Part shown: in pieces, positions 9,455 to 17,637 of the stretch
Layout: each line of letters opens with the position of its first letter
Numbering within the stretch: position 1 is the stretch's first letter
Source: Pseudomonas sp. MH9.2
GTDB lineage: Bacteria; Pseudomonadota; Gammaproteobacteria; Pseudomonadales; Pseudomonadaceae
Reading direction: 5' to 3'
Length of the DNA stretch: 64,000 nt
NCBI RefSeq assembly: GCF_034353875.1
Contig: NZ_CP133784.1
Coordinates: forward strand, 5,484,501-5,548,500
Program-made: the position numbers and the translations under genes
The notes under the pieces: model-generated
The model's input: only the letters and a program-made list of their open reading frames with translations
Databases searched by the model: none
What the model was told of the DNA's origin: nothing

Positions 9455-9895
9455 ATGATGTATCCCTTTTTGCTGGTCACTCATCTGCTGGCGGCCATCG
9501 CCTTTATCGGCACGCTGTTTTTCGAGGTGTTCATCTGGCATTCCGCCCGCCAGCAGTTGGCGAACGGTGGGCAACTGATGGCGGATCAGGCGATTGCGGT
9601 GCGCTCGCGCAAGGTGCTGCATGGGGTGGTGTTGCTGTTGTATGGCGCTGGCATCGGGCTGGCGTGGCAGCACCGTGGTGTATTGAGTGAGCCGCTGGCC
9701 AGCAGTTTTGGCACGCTATTGAGCCTGAAAATCGTTCTGGCCTTGAGCATCATCGGGCATTACTTGCTACTGGCGTATTGGCTGAAAAGCGCACGGATGA
9801 CGTCGGTCCGCGCCAACTGGATTCGCCGCAGCATTCTTGGACACATGCTGTTGATCGTGATCCTGGCCAAGGCCATGTTCTATTGGCACGGTTGA
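9455..9895 (+). CDS. CopD-like four-helix membrane protein
   Basis: This 146-residue protein has four predicted membrane helices. Histidines sit near membrane faces (VTHLLAAIAFIGT, SRKVLHGVVLLLYG, IIGHYLLLAYW), a pattern like CopD or cytochrome b561-type proteins that bind metal or heme. The ATG at 9455 is six bases after GGAGG; the in-frame TTG at 9449 is too close to it. It follows nnrS directly, so a role in NO or copper/heme handling is plausible but unproven. Confidence 0.7.
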   Translation: MMYPFLLVTHLLAAIAFIGTLFFEVFIWHSARQQLANGGQLMADQAIAVRSRKVLHGVVLLLYGAGIGLAWQHRGVLSEPLASSFGTLLSLKIVLALSIIGHYLLLAYWLKSARMTSVRANWIRRSILGHMLLIVILAKAMFYWHG

Positions 9896-9929
9896 TCATC
9901 TCATCATCGTAGCTTCATCCAACCCAGGA

Positions 9930-9965
9930 AAAACCCGCGTCAACCGGTTGGCCGACGCGGGTTTT
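9930..9965. terminator. Bidirectional terminator between nnrS unit and dnrN
   Basis: AAAACCCGCGTC at 9930-9941 pairs with GACGCGGGTTTT at 9954-9965 across a twelve-base loop. The A- and T-rich flanks make it work for both convergent genes. Confidence 0.88.
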
Positions 9966-9982
9966 GTAGTGCAGGCAAGTGA

Positions 9983-10657
9983 TCAATGGCGAGGGTTCAG
10001 GGCCTTGACGAACAGCACGTTGTTTTCCAGATGGATGTGCTGCATCAGGTCGTCTCGAAATTCCAGCAGCCCGCGATAAAGGGCGCGCCAGGTATTGCAG
10101 GCATCGGCAGGCGGGGTGATGTTGTCGGTAAGGGCGAGCATTTTTTCCAGGGCTTCACCGTGTTGATCATGTTCAAAGCGCAGCACCTGGATCGGTGGTG
10201 CGGCCCGGGGGCCCATTCCCTGTTGCAGCATCGGGAAGAGCACTTGTTCTTCCTTGAGCATGTGGCCTTCGAGTTCTTGCTGCATGTCCCGCAGGTGGTC
10301 GGCCAGCCCATTGGGGCAACTGCTGCGTGCACCATGGACCTGCTCGACACGGCGGGCCAGGCGGATCAGTTCCGGCAGTTGCTCGCGGTGGCGGGCGTGG
10401 TAGCGCGCCAGGATATGGGCGATCAACAGTTCCTCGGTTTCGTTGCGCCAGTCATGTTGGGTTTCACCGGCGTCTTGCAAGGCGTGGAGCGCGTCTGCAA
10501 TCAGCAGGGGATCGAGGCCTTTGCCGAGGGCTGCTTCACGCAGGCTTTTTTGCCCGCCGCAACAGAAGTCCAGATTGAAGGCGTGAAAAGTCCGGGTGGC
10601 GCCGGGAATGTCGCAGGCCAGTTGGCCGAGACTTTGGTCCAGAAGGGTCAGGCTCAT
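9983..10657 (-). CDS. dnrN: Di-iron protein for iron-sulfur cluster repair (YtfE/ScdA/DnrN/NorA family)
   Basis: Members of this family carry a non-heme di-iron centre in a hemerythrin-like four-helix bundle; they restore iron-sulfur clusters damaged by NO and may remove NO directly. The 224-residue protein has the N-terminal ScdA_N part with the Cys pair DFCCGG (about 31-35). Histidines in YHARHREQ, GLADHLRDM, LEGHMLKEEQVLF, FEHDQHGE and MQHIHLENNVLF fit the metal ligands. It is divergent from norR, as norA is in Ralstonia eutropha, and has a sigma-54 type promoter upstream, so NorR control is expected. Confidence 0.92.
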   Translation of the reverse strand: MSLTLLDQSLGQLACDIPGATRTFHAFNLDFCCGGQKSLREAALGKGLDPLLIADALHALQDAGETQHDWRNETEELLIAHILARYHARHREQLPELIRLARRVEQVHGARSSCPNGLADHLRDMQQELEGHMLKEEQVLFPMLQQGMGPRAAPPIQVLRFEHDQHGEALEKMLALTDNITPPADACNTWRALYRGLLEFRDDLMQHIHLENNVLFVKALNPRH

Positions 10658-10695
10658 CGGGTTTCCTTTTAGGTTTCACAGGTTACCAACCCTTT

Positions 10696-10711
10696 TGCAT
10701 CCGGCATGCCA
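10696..10711 (-). promoter_or_regulatory. Sigma-54 type promoter for dnrN
   Basis: On the minus strand TGGCATGCCGGATGCA has the invariant GG and GC of the -24/-12 elements separated by exactly ten bases. It differs from TGGCAC-N5-TTGCA at two positions. A start about 12 bases further on (near 10684) leaves roughly 27 bases before the dnrN ATG. The neighbouring NorR is a sigma-54 activator. Confidence 0.72.
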
Positions 10712-10752
10712 TAGTTAACCTATTGAAAATACTCGATTAATTTTTTGTTGTG

Positions 10753-10788
10753 GTGATAAGTACCCTGGCAGCCTAGGGTGAACAGAAC
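10753..10788. promoter_or_regulatory. Candidate NorR binding sites (GT-N7-AC)
   Basis: Two GT-N7-AC cores, the pattern known for NorR enhancers, lie at 10753-10763 and 10778-10788, 25 bp apart. They are upstream of the sigma-54 promoter of dnrN and just before norR. The core motif is short, so each match alone is weak. Position and spacing support them. E. coli uses three sites; I see no clear third. Confidence 0.45.
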
Positions 10789-10808
10789 CATAAAGGGTGA
10801 TTATTACC

Positions 10809-12338
10809 ATGCTGCGTGAAAGCCTGGCTGCTGACTTGATCGTCGAGCTGCCGAATGCCGTGCGTTTGCAACGGCTTGTCCACACCCTGCGCGAGTACTT
10901 CCACAGTGGCGCCGTGGGGTTGCTGCGTCTGGACGATGACAGCCTCAGGCCAGTCGCGACGGTAGGACTGGTTCACGAAGCGCTGGGGCGGCGGTTTGTC
11001 ATCGCCCAGCATCCTCGACTCGCGGCGATCATGGCCTCACGCGAGCCCACCTGGTTCGAGCCCGACAGCCGCCTGCCGGATCCCTATGACGGCTTGCTCG
11101 ACGGCCATGTCGGAGAACCGTTGCCAGTGCATGACTGCATGGGCGTGAGTCTGTATGTGGAAGGGCGGATATGGGGGGCGATCACTCTCGATGCGTTGCA
11201 TGCAGGGACCTTCGACAGCCACGCGCGGGAGGAGCTCAACCGCTGTACGTTGCAGATCGAGGCCGCCGTGCGGGTAACCCGGCTCGAGCAGGAAAATCGC
11301 AGCTTGCGCTTGTCGCGCAGCGATACTCAGGACGTGCGGATGCCCGCTGAAGAAGGTGAAATTCTCGGTCAGAGCGACGTGTTGCGCCAGTTGCTCAATG
11401 AGCTGGAGGTGTTGGCCGATTCCGAACTACCGGTATTGCTACTGGGTGAAACCGGGGTCGGTAAAGAACTGTTTGCCCGGCGTTTGCACCGTCTTTCACG
11501 TCGGCGTCACAAGCCTCTGGTGCATGTCAATTGTGCCGCCTTGCCGGAATCACTGGCGGAGAGCGAGTTGTTCGGGCATGTCAAAGGAGCTTTTTCCGGG
11601 GCGACCAGTGATCGCGCCGGACGTTTTGATGCGGCCAACGGCGGCACGCTGTTTCTCGACGAGGTCGGGGAGTTGCCATTGAGCGTGCAGGCAAAATTGC
11701 TGCGCACGTTGCAAAACGGCGAGATCCAGAGGCTGGGCGCCGACAAGCCGCTGCATGTCGATGTACGGATCATCGCCGCGACTAACCGACACTTGCCGGA
11801 CAGCATTCGCGACGGCTTGTTTCGTGCCGATCTGTATCACCGTCTCTCGGTGTACCCAGTGCCCATTCCGGCCCTGCGCGAGCGCGGTAGCGATGTGTTG
11901 ATGCTGGCTGGGCATTTCCTTGAACTCAATCGGGCGCGGCTCGGCCTGCGCGGTTTGCGTCTGTCGCCGGCGGCCGAGCGCGCGCTACTGGGCTATGCCT
12001 GGCCGGGCAATGTGCGTGAACTGGAACATGTGATCAGTCGAGCCGCGTTGAAGCAGTTAAGCCGCGGCACCAGTCGTAACCTGATCATGACGCTGGAGCC
12101 CGAGATCCTGGATCTCGACAGCGCGATGGGGTCACAGGGCTCGGTTGCCAAGTTGCCGCTGGATGCTGCGCCTGACGTGCCATTCCAGCCCTTGGGCGAG
12201 GCTGTGGACGATTACCAGCGACAAAAAATTCTCCACGCCTTGAGCGTGTCTGGGGAAAACTGGGCCAGTGCCGCACGGCTTCTGGAGGTCGACCCCAGCA
12301 ATTTGCACAAACTGGCCCGGCGTTTGCGGCTCAAGTGA
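10809..12338 (+). CDS. norR: NorR, NO-responsive sigma-54 activator
   Basis: NorR binds NO at a mononuclear iron in its GAF domain, which frees the AAA+ domain to activate sigma-54 polymerase. The protein has a GAF domain (about 15-165, with the conserved LPDPYDGL), an AAA+ domain with Walker A GETGVGKE and Walker B GGTLFLDEVGELP, and a C-terminal Fis-type helix-turn-helix (NWASAARLLEVDPSNLHKLA). The sigma-54 contact loop reads GAFSGA (residues 260-265) instead of GAFTGA. ATG 10809 is taken as start; GTG 10797 in frame is possible. dnrN is divergent and is the probable target. Confidence 0.93.
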   Translation: MLRESLAADLIVELPNAVRLQRLVHTLREYFHSGAVGLLRLDDDSLRPVATVGLVHEALGRRFVIAQHPRLAAIMASREPTWFEPDSRLPDPYDGLLDGHVGEPLPVHDCMGVSLYVEGRIWGAITLDALHAGTFDSHAREELNRCTLQIEAAVRVTRLEQENRSLRLSRSDTQDVRMPAEEGEILGQSDVLRQLLNELEVLADSELPVLLLGETGVGKELFARRLHRLSRRRHKPLVHVNCAALPESLAESELFGHVKGAFSGATSDRAGRFDAANGGTLFLDEVGELPLSVQAKLLRTLQNGEIQRLGADKPLHVDVRIIAATNRHLPDSIRDGLFRADLYHRLSVYPVPIPALRERGSDVLMLAGHFLELNRARLGLRGLRLSPAAERALLGYAWPGNVRELEHVISRAALKQLSRGTSRNLIMTLEPEILDLDSAMGSQGSVAKLPLDAAPDVPFQPLGEAVDDYQRQKILHALSVSGENWASAARLLEVDPSNLHKLARRLRLK

Positions 12339-12368
12339 GGGACGGCTGCTGGGTGTCGTTGCTCTGTG

Positions 12369-12382
12369 TTGATGGTGGTCAA
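12369..12382 (+). promoter_or_regulatory. ANR/DNR-type box upstream of pdxH
   Basis: TTGATGGTGGTCAA matches nine of ten fixed positions of TTGAT-N4-ATCAA. At -41.5 it gives a start near 12417 and a 21-base leader before pdxH. Confidence 0.65.
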
Positions 12383-12437
12383 GGTGGTGTCGCGCAGTGG
12401 CTTGCACACTGGGCAGAACCTTCTGGAGATCACCACC

Positions 12438-13085
12438 ATGCCCCTTTCCCTGGCTGAAATGCGCCGTAGTTACACCCGTGATGGCCTGCAAGACGATCTG
12501 GCGATAGACGATCCTTTGGCCTTGTTCCGACAGTGGATGCAACAAGCCCGTGAGACCGAGAGTGCCCCCGTCGAGGCTAATAGCATGGCCTTGGCGACGG
12601 TTGACAGCGCGGGGCGACCACATTGCCGGATTCTGCTGCTCAAGGGTTTCAGCGATGAAGGCTTTACGTTTTTCGGCCATTACCAGAGTGACAAGGGGCT
12701 GCAACTGGCGAGCAATCCCTGTGCTGCCATGACTTTTTTCTGGCCCGGTCTTGAACGTCAGGTTCGTATTGAAGGCCAGGTGTCCAGGCTCGACCCGCAG
12801 CTCTCGGATGCTTACTTCGACTCCCGCCCGCTGGCCAGCCGTCTGGGTGCCTTGGCTTCACCGCAAAGCCGTCCAGTGGCGAGTCGGGCAGCGCTGGAAT
12901 CCTTATTGGCAGAAACCGAACAGCACCTCGTCGGCCAGACGTTGCCGCGACCCGAGCATTGGGGCGGTTACTGCCTGCATCCTGAACGGCTTGAATTCTG
13001 GCAGGGGCGTGCTGATCGCCTGCATGATCGTCTCGACTACCGTTTGCAGAATGGCGTGTGGCAACGAAATCGTTTGGCGCCTTGA
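12438..13085 (+). CDS. pdxH: Pyridoxamine 5'-phosphate oxidase
   Basis: PdxH is an FMN enzyme that oxidises pyridoxamine or pyridoxine 5'-phosphate to pyridoxal 5'-phosphate using O2. The 215-residue protein has the expected family segments: FMN-site region [19 protein letters not shown], then [24 protein letters not shown] and the C-terminal [12 protein letters not shown] substrate-site segment. ATG 12438 is chosen with GGAG nine bases before. An oxygen-using enzyme in a denitrification locus behind an ANR/DNR-type box is odd. It may be a second copy, or the enzyme may use another acceptor. Confidence 0.92.
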   Translation: MPLSLAEMRRSYTRDGLQDDLAIDDPLALFRQWMQQARETESAPVEANSMALATVDSAGRPHCRILLLKGFSDEGFTFFGHYQSDKGLQLASNPCAAMTFFWPGLERQVRIEGQVSRLDPQLSDAYFDSRPLASRLGALASPQSRPVASRAALESLLAETEQHLVGQTLPRPEHWGGYCLHPERLEFWQGRADRLHDRLDYRLQNGVWQRNRLAP

Positions 13086-13143
13086 GCCCAAACGATCGTC
13101 CGGATACTTGGCCGGCCGGCACTGACCCGTTGCCCTGTCGAGG

Positions 13144-13159
13144 TACCTCCTTGGAGGAA
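13144..13159. promoter_or_regulatory. NarL 7-2-7 site upstream of moaB
   Basis: TACCTCC-TT-GGAGGAA is an inverted pair of heptamers with a 2-base gap, the arrangement preferred by NarL. It differs by one base from the perfect palindrome before narK1. moaB starts 62 bases downstream. Nitrate induction of cofactor genes fits the narXL genes in this window. Confidence 0.65.
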
Positions 13160-13221
13160 TAGGCTCGATCTGGATTCCGGTTCAGGCTGGGCCATACCCT
13201 CATCTACGGGAAGGCTTGGAT

Positions 13222-13776
13222 ATGGCCCATCTGGCGCAACGCACGTTTCAACCGCTGAACATCGCCGTACTGACCATCAGCGATACGCGAACCTTTGAGA
13301 CCGACACCTCGGGACAGACGCTGACGGATTTGTTGCAAACGGCCGGGCATGTATTGATCGACCGTGATCTGGTCAAGGACGACATTTATCAGATCCGCGC
13401 AAAACTCTCCCACTGGATCGCCGACCCCAAGGTGCAAGTGGTACTGATGACCGGCGGCACCGGATTCACTCCACGTGACAACACGCCGCAAGCGGTCCTG
13501 CCCTTGCTGGATAAACATGTGGAAGGCTTCGGTGAACTGTTCCGTCAGGTGTCTCTGGCGGAAATCGGCATGTCCAGTCTGCAGTCGCGGGCATTGGCCG
13601 GGATGAGCAATGGGGTGCTGGTGTGCTGCGTACCGGGCTCACCGGGCGCGTGCCGAACTGCCTGGGACAAGATCCTGCTCGGGCAACTGGACAGTCGCAC
13701 CGGCCCATGTAATTTCGCGCCACATTTGAAGCAGCAGGCGCAGCAGGTGATTGACGCCTGCGAGGCACGCTCATGA
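13222..13776 (+). CDS. moaB: Molybdenum cofactor protein MoaB
   Basis: MoaB is a MogA/MoaB-fold protein of the adenylyl-molybdopterin step of molybdenum cofactor synthesis (in E. coli its exact role is unclear and MogA does the reaction). The 184-residue protein has the MPT-binding motifs [21 protein letters not shown] and the C-terminal [14 protein letters not shown] region. The length is normal. ATG 13222 has AAGG eight bases before; the upstream TTG is disfavoured. It overlaps moeA by four bases. The NarL-type site upstream suggests nitrate control to supply NarG. Confidence 0.94.
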   Translation: MAHLAQRTFQPLNIAVLTISDTRTFETDTSGQTLTDLLQTAGHVLIDRDLVKDDIYQIRAKLSHWIADPKVQVVLMTGGTGFTPRDNTPQAVLPLLDKHVEGFGELFRQVSLAEIGMSSLQSRALAGMSNGVLVCCVPGSPGACRTAWDKILLGQLDSRTGPCNFAPHLKQQAQQVIDACEARS

Positions 13777-15008
13777 CCGGCCCGGTGTGCGACAGCGGCA
13801 ACTTGATGCCTGTGGACGAGGCCATCAGCCGCCTGCTGAGCCAGGTACGGCCGCCGCCACCGGTGCAAAAGATTCCCCTGGATCAAGCCTTGGGGCGAGT
13901 GTTGGCAAGTGACATCCATTCCCCGGTAAACCTGCCGGCCTGGGACAACAGTGCCATGGACGGTTATGCCCTCAAGGCGTCTGACCTGCCACCGGCGGGC
14001 GGTTATCTGTCGGTGATTGGACGGATTGCCGCAGGGGCCAGCGACAGCTCGCCATTGTTGCCGCAACAGGCGGTGCGGATTTTTACCGGAGCGCCATTGC
14101 CACCGGGAGCCGATACCGTGGTGCCGCAAGAACGTTGCCGGGTCGAGGGCGCGCAAGTCTGGTGCCCACCGGTAAGCGTTGGCGAGCATGTGCGCAAGGA
14201 GGGCGAGGAAGTACGCCAAGGGCATCTGTTGCTTAAGGCGGGCAAGCGTTTGCGCGCACAAGAGCTAGGGTTTCTGGCGGGTGCCGGAATCGCGCAGGTC
14301 GAGGTCTACCGACCGTTGCAGGTGTGCCTGCTCAGCAGCGGAGATGAATTGCGAGAGCCAGGCGAACCGTTGGCGCCGGGGCAGATATACAACAGCAATC
14401 GTTACAGCCTCGCCGCGTTGTTGCGCGGTTGGGGCGTGGAAGTGCATGACTATGGGGTCATGGCCGATGAGTTAGCGACCAGCCGGCATGCCTTGAGCCT
14501 GGCTTCGTCGGAGTGCGACCTGCTGCTGACCTCTGGCGGCGTATCGGTGGGTGAGGAAGACCATCTCAAACAGGCCATCGAAGCGCTGGGCAGCGTCGAT
14601 TTTTGGCGACTGGCAATCCAGCCGGGTAAACCGCTGGCGTTTGGCGAAGTCGCTGGAAAACCCTGGATAGGCATGCCGGGCAACCCATCGGCGGCGCTGA
14701 TTACCGCGCTGGTGGTCGTGCGTCCGTTTCTGCTCAGGGCACAGGGGGTCACTGAGGTGATGCCTGTGCCATTGGCCGTGCCGGCCGGGTTCGATTGGCT
14801 GCAGCGCAACAAGCGTCGGCAGTATCTGCGGGCAAAGCTGACCCCAGGCGCTGATGGGCAATTGAGCGTGGAGCTGCACCCTCAGCAAAGTTCGGCCATG
14901 TTGAGCGCCGCCTGCTGGGCCGACGGCCTTGCCGTGATCGAGTGCGGGCAGCAGGTTCTCAAGCATGACAACGTCATGTTCCTGTCCTTCGCCGACCTGA
15001 TGCATTGA
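13773..15008 (+). CDS. moeA: Molybdopterin molybdenumtransferase MoeA
   Basis: MoeA inserts molybdate into adenylylated molybdopterin, the last general step of molybdenum cofactor synthesis. The 411-residue protein has the full domain order: N-terminal DNSAMDGYAL (about 55-65), TGAPLPPGADTV, the MoCF domain with TSGGVSVGEEDHLKQ and GMPGNPSAA, and a C-terminal beta domain. It overlaps moaB by ATGA, so the two are translationally coupled. The product, Mo-bis-PGD after further guanylylation, is needed by NarG encoded 9 kb downstream. Confidence 0.96.
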   Translation: MTGPVCDSGNLMPVDEAISRLLSQVRPPPPVQKIPLDQALGRVLASDIHSPVNLPAWDNSAMDGYALKASDLPPAGGYLSVIGRIAAGASDSSPLLPQQAVRIFTGAPLPPGADTVVPQERCRVEGAQVWCPPVSVGEHVRKEGEEVRQGHLLLKAGKRLRAQELGFLAGAGIAQVEVYRPLQVCLLSSGDELREPGEPLAPGQIYNSNRYSLAALLRGWGVEVHDYGVMADELATSRHALSLASSECDLLLTSGGVSVGEEDHLKQAIEALGSVDFWRLAIQPGKPLAFGEVAGKPWIGMPGNPSAALITALVVVRPFLLRAQGVTEVMPVPLAVPAGFDWLQRNKRRQYLRAKLTPGADGQLSVELHPQQSSAMLSAACWADGLAVIECGQQVLKHDNVMFLSFADLMH

Positions 15009-15014
15009 TAGCAA

Positions 15015-15028
15015 TTGATCACCGTCAA
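15015..15028 (+). promoter_or_regulatory. ANR/DNR-type box upstream of ubiU
   Basis: TTGATCACCGTCAA matches nine of ten fixed positions. It lies just after the moeA stop and about 118 bases before ubiU. A -41.5 placement gives a start near 15063, so the ubi genes can be transcribed separately from moaB-moeA. Confidence 0.7.
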
Positions 15029-15139
15029 TGCCCTGTCTACCGGTCTCGCTAGACTGGCAGCGCATTTTCGACTGCTCTGAGTCTGCGGACGGCAGGTATC
15101 CGCCGAGGGTCGAGACGAGTTCTTTCATGAGGATTACCC

Positions 15140-16135
15140 GTGCAACTGGTCTGCCCGGCAGGGAACCTGCCTGCGCTTAAAGCGGCGGTGCGCCAAGGCG
15201 CCGATGCCGTCTACGTCGGTTTTCGTGATGACACCAATGCCCGGCATTTCGCCGGGTTGAATATGGACGACAAACAGTTCGATGCCGCAGTCGCGTTCAT
15301 TCGCCAACATCAACGCAAACTCTACGTCGCGGTTAATACTTACCCTCAGCCCAAGGGCTGGGAGCGCTGGCAGCGGGCGGTGGATCGCGCCGCCGACTTC
15401 GGCGTGGATGCGCTGATCGCCGCCGACCCTGGCGTGCTCAACTATGCCAGTCAGCGTCACCCGCAACTGGCGCTGCACTTGTCTGTTCAGGGTTCGGCAA
15501 CCCATGCCGCGGCGCTGACGTTCTATGCGCAGCGCTACGGTATTCGCCGCGCCGTGCTGCCTCGGGTGCTGTCGTTGACGCAAGTGCGGCAGGTTGCCGC
15601 CAGCAGTCCGGTGCCCATTGAAGTCTTTGGCTTCGGCAGCTTGTGCATCATGGCCGAAGGGCGTTGCCACCTTTCCTCCTACGTCACGGGCGAATCGCCG
15701 AACCTGTGTGGCGTCTGTTCGCCGGCCAAGGCAGTACGCTGGAGCGAAGACGCCCAAGGCCTGAGCGCACGCCTCAGTGAAGTCCTGATCGATCGCTACA
15801 CCCCTGACGAACCCGCCGGTTATCCGACCTTGTGCAAAGGCCGTTTTCTGGTGGGTGGCAAGCGCTTTCATGCGCTGGAGGAACCTACCAGTCTCGATAC
15901 CCTGGATCTGCTGCCGGAACTGGCGGCTATCGGCGTCGAAGCGGTAAAAATCGAGGGTCGCCAACGCAGCCCCGCCTATGTGGAACAAGTCACCCGCGTC
16001 TGGCGCGCCGCCCTGGATGCCCATCGCGGCTCGCCGGGCAGCTTTCGGGTCAAGGATGAATGGCGTCAGGTGCTGGCCGGTTTGTCCGAAGGCAGCCAGA
16101 CCACATTGGGTGCTTATCATCGATCATGGCAATGA
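15140..16135 (+). CDS. ubiU: UbiU, oxygen-independent ubiquinone hydroxylation (U32 family)
   Basis: UbiU and UbiV form a complex with iron-sulfur clusters that carries out the hydroxylation steps of ubiquinone synthesis without O2, using prephenate as oxygen donor. The 331-residue U32 protein begins VCPAGNLPALKAAVRQGADAVYVG. It keeps the cluster cysteines in GSLCIMAEGRCHLS, NLCGVCSPAK and the later YPTLCKGR. It starts at GTG 15140. ubiV follows after ten bases and ubiT overlaps ubiV, so these form one operon. Nitrate respiration with quinol-dependent NarGHI explains the location. Confidence 0.95.
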   Translation: MQLVCPAGNLPALKAAVRQGADAVYVGFRDDTNARHFAGLNMDDKQFDAAVAFIRQHQRKLYVAVNTYPQPKGWERWQRAVDRAADFGVDALIAADPGVLNYASQRHPQLALHLSVQGSATHAAALTFYAQRYGIRRAVLPRVLSLTQVRQVAASSPVPIEVFGFGSLCIMAEGRCHLSSYVTGESPNLCGVCSPAKAVRWSEDAQGLSARLSEVLIDRYTPDEPAGYPTLCKGRFLVGGKRFHALEEPTSLDTLDLLPELAAIGVEAVKIEGRQRSPAYVEQVTRVWRAALDAHRGSPGSFRVKDEWRQVLAGLSEGSQTTLGAYHRSWQ

Positions 16136-16145
16136 GGGACTGGAC

Positions 16146-17036
16146 ATGAAGCTCAGCTTGGGACCGGTCCTGTTTTATTGGGACAAAGAGCAACTCAGTA
16201 ACTTTTACGCCGAGATGTCGGCCTTGCCTCTGGATGTGATTTATCTGGGGGAAACCGTGTGTTCGAAACGCCGGGCATTTTCATTGGATCAATGGCTGGG
16301 CCTGGGGCGCGAGTTGCACGAGTGCAGCCAGGCGCAGATGGTGCTTTCCAGCCTGACGCTGATCGAAGCAGCCTCCGAGCTCTCCAGCCTGCGCCGCCTG
16401 TGCGACAACGGCCAGTTGCTGGTGGAAGCCAACGACATGGGCGCGGTGCAGTTTCTGGCCGAGCGCAAGCTGCCCTTTGTTGGTGGCCCGGCACTCAATC
16501 TGTACAACGGCCATGCGCTGACGCAACTGCTGGACTGCGGAATGACCCGCTGGGTGCCACCGGTGGAGTGTTCGGCGGCGCTGATTGGCGATGTGATCGA
16601 GCAGGTGCGCGAGTTGGGACGTGAGGTGCCGGAAGTTGAAATCTTTGCCTATGGGCATTTGCCCCTGGCCTATTCCGCACGCTGCTTTACCGCCAGGGCG
16701 GAAAACCGACCCAAGGACGACTGTCAGTTTTGCTGCATCAACTACCCCGACGGCCTGGCCTTGAGCAGTCAGGAAGGCCAGCCGTTGTTCACCATCAACG
16801 GCATTCAAACAATGTCGGCCGACGTGACCAACCTGCTGGCTGATTATTCCGGACTGGTGGCCTGCGGTGCCGATCTGTTGCGCCTGAGCCCGCGAGCCCA
16901 GGGCATGGAGGAAGTGATTGCCGCCTATCAACGGGTTCGCCTGGGCGAGACGCCGCCGCTGTTCGTTGAGGGCTGTAATGGTTATTGGCATGGCCAGGCT
17001 GGCATGTTGCGCGTCGAGGAGGCAGGCCTGTGTTGA
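16146..17036 (+). CDS. ubiV: UbiV, oxygen-independent ubiquinone hydroxylation (U32 family)
   Basis: UbiV is the partner of UbiU and also binds a [4Fe-4S] cluster. The 296-residue protein carries the U32 features GPVLFYWDKEQ at the start, YLGETVCSKRR (first Cys) and the later set GHLPLAYSARCFTARAEN and DDCQFCCINYPDG. ATG 16146 has GAGGGA upstream and fits the spacing after ubiU. It overlaps ubiT by seven bases. Confidence 0.94.
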   Translation: MKLSLGPVLFYWDKEQLSNFYAEMSALPLDVIYLGETVCSKRRAFSLDQWLGLGRELHECSQAQMVLSSLTLIEAASELSSLRRLCDNGQLLVEANDMGAVQFLAERKLPFVGGPALNLYNGHALTQLLDCGMTRWVPPVECSAALIGDVIEQVRELGREVPEVEIFAYGHLPLAYSARCFTARAENRPKDDCQFCCINYPDGLALSSQEGQPLFTINGIQTMSADVTNLLADYSGLVACGADLLRLSPRAQGMEEVIAAYQRVRLGETPPLFVEGCNGYWHGQAGMLRVEEAGLC

Positions 17037-17500
17037 ACCGAAAAAAATGGTTATTGAAAGGTGCTGATCGGTTGTTGCCGCTGGCGCACCGAGTGCCTTT
17101 TGCCGTACAGCGGTTGGTGTTGCAGCAAGCGCTCAATCGCTGCCTCGCCGAGCCGCTGCGCGACGGCAGTTTTGAACTGCTACGGGGTCGTTGGATGTGC
17201 CTGCGGATTCCAGATCTGAGCTTGTCTTGGTACCTGACCCTGGGGCGTGAGGGATTGCAGATCGCCGAGCGAGCAAAGGCGCAAGTGACCATCAGTGGCA
17301 ACTGGCGGGAGTTTTTACTCCTGGCCAGTCGTCAGGAGGACCCTGACACCCTGTTTTTTCGCAGGCGTCTGGTGATTGAGGGGGATACCGAATTGGGGTT
17401 GGCGTTGAAGAACCTGATCGATAGCCTGGACCCTGATGTATTGCCTGTTTGGTTGTGGCGCAATCTGGAGCGGGCAGGGAAGGGGTTGGCGGCGGGGTGA
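17030..17500 (+). CDS. ubiT: UbiT, SCP2-domain accessory factor for anaerobic ubiquinone synthesis
   Basis: UbiT is an SCP2 lipid-binding protein needed, with UbiU and UbiV, for ubiquinone synthesis without O2; it probably binds the lipophilic intermediates. The 156-residue protein has an SCP2-like fold (FELLRGRWMCLRIPDLSLSW to LVIEGDTELGLALKNLID). GTG 17030 is chosen because GAGGAGG lies seven bases before it and the family starts at this point. An upstream ATG in frame would overlap ubiV by 52 bases and add unrelated residues. An inverted repeat follows immediately after the stop. Confidence 0.9.
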   Translation: MLNRKKWLLKGADRLLPLAHRVPFAVQRLVLQQALNRCLAEPLRDGSFELLRGRWMCLRIPDLSLSWYLTLGREGLQIAERAKAQVTISGNWREFLLLASRQEDPDTLFFRRRLVIEGDTELGLALKNLIDSLDPDVLPVWLWRNLERAGKGLAAG

Positions 17501-17580
17501 GAATCTGCATTGCTGTGACCTACGCAGATTCGGTGTGTGGCTTGCCTGCGATGAAGGCGGCCTTACAGCCGGCTATCTTT
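17501..17580. repeat. Stem-loop plus REP-like sequence after ubiT
   Basis: GAATCTGC at 17501-17508 pairs with GCAGATTC at 17524-17531. It is followed by GTGGCTTGCCTGCGATGAAG and GGCGGCCTTACAGCCGGC. The latter resembles dispersed Pseudomonas intergenic repeats of the type GGCTTGCCNGCGAT...ACAGCC. There is no T-run, so it is not a standard terminator. The rest of the gap to 17637 shows nothing else. Confidence 0.5.
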
Positions 17581-17637
17581 CGCAGATGTACACTCTCCCA
17601 CATTGGATTTTCATTGCATCAAGACCCTGCCAGATCC

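Noticed and set aside
15134..16120. A 328-codon minus-strand frame opposite ubiU
   Set aside because: It mirrors ubiU nearly end to end; ubiU has family motifs and operon context.
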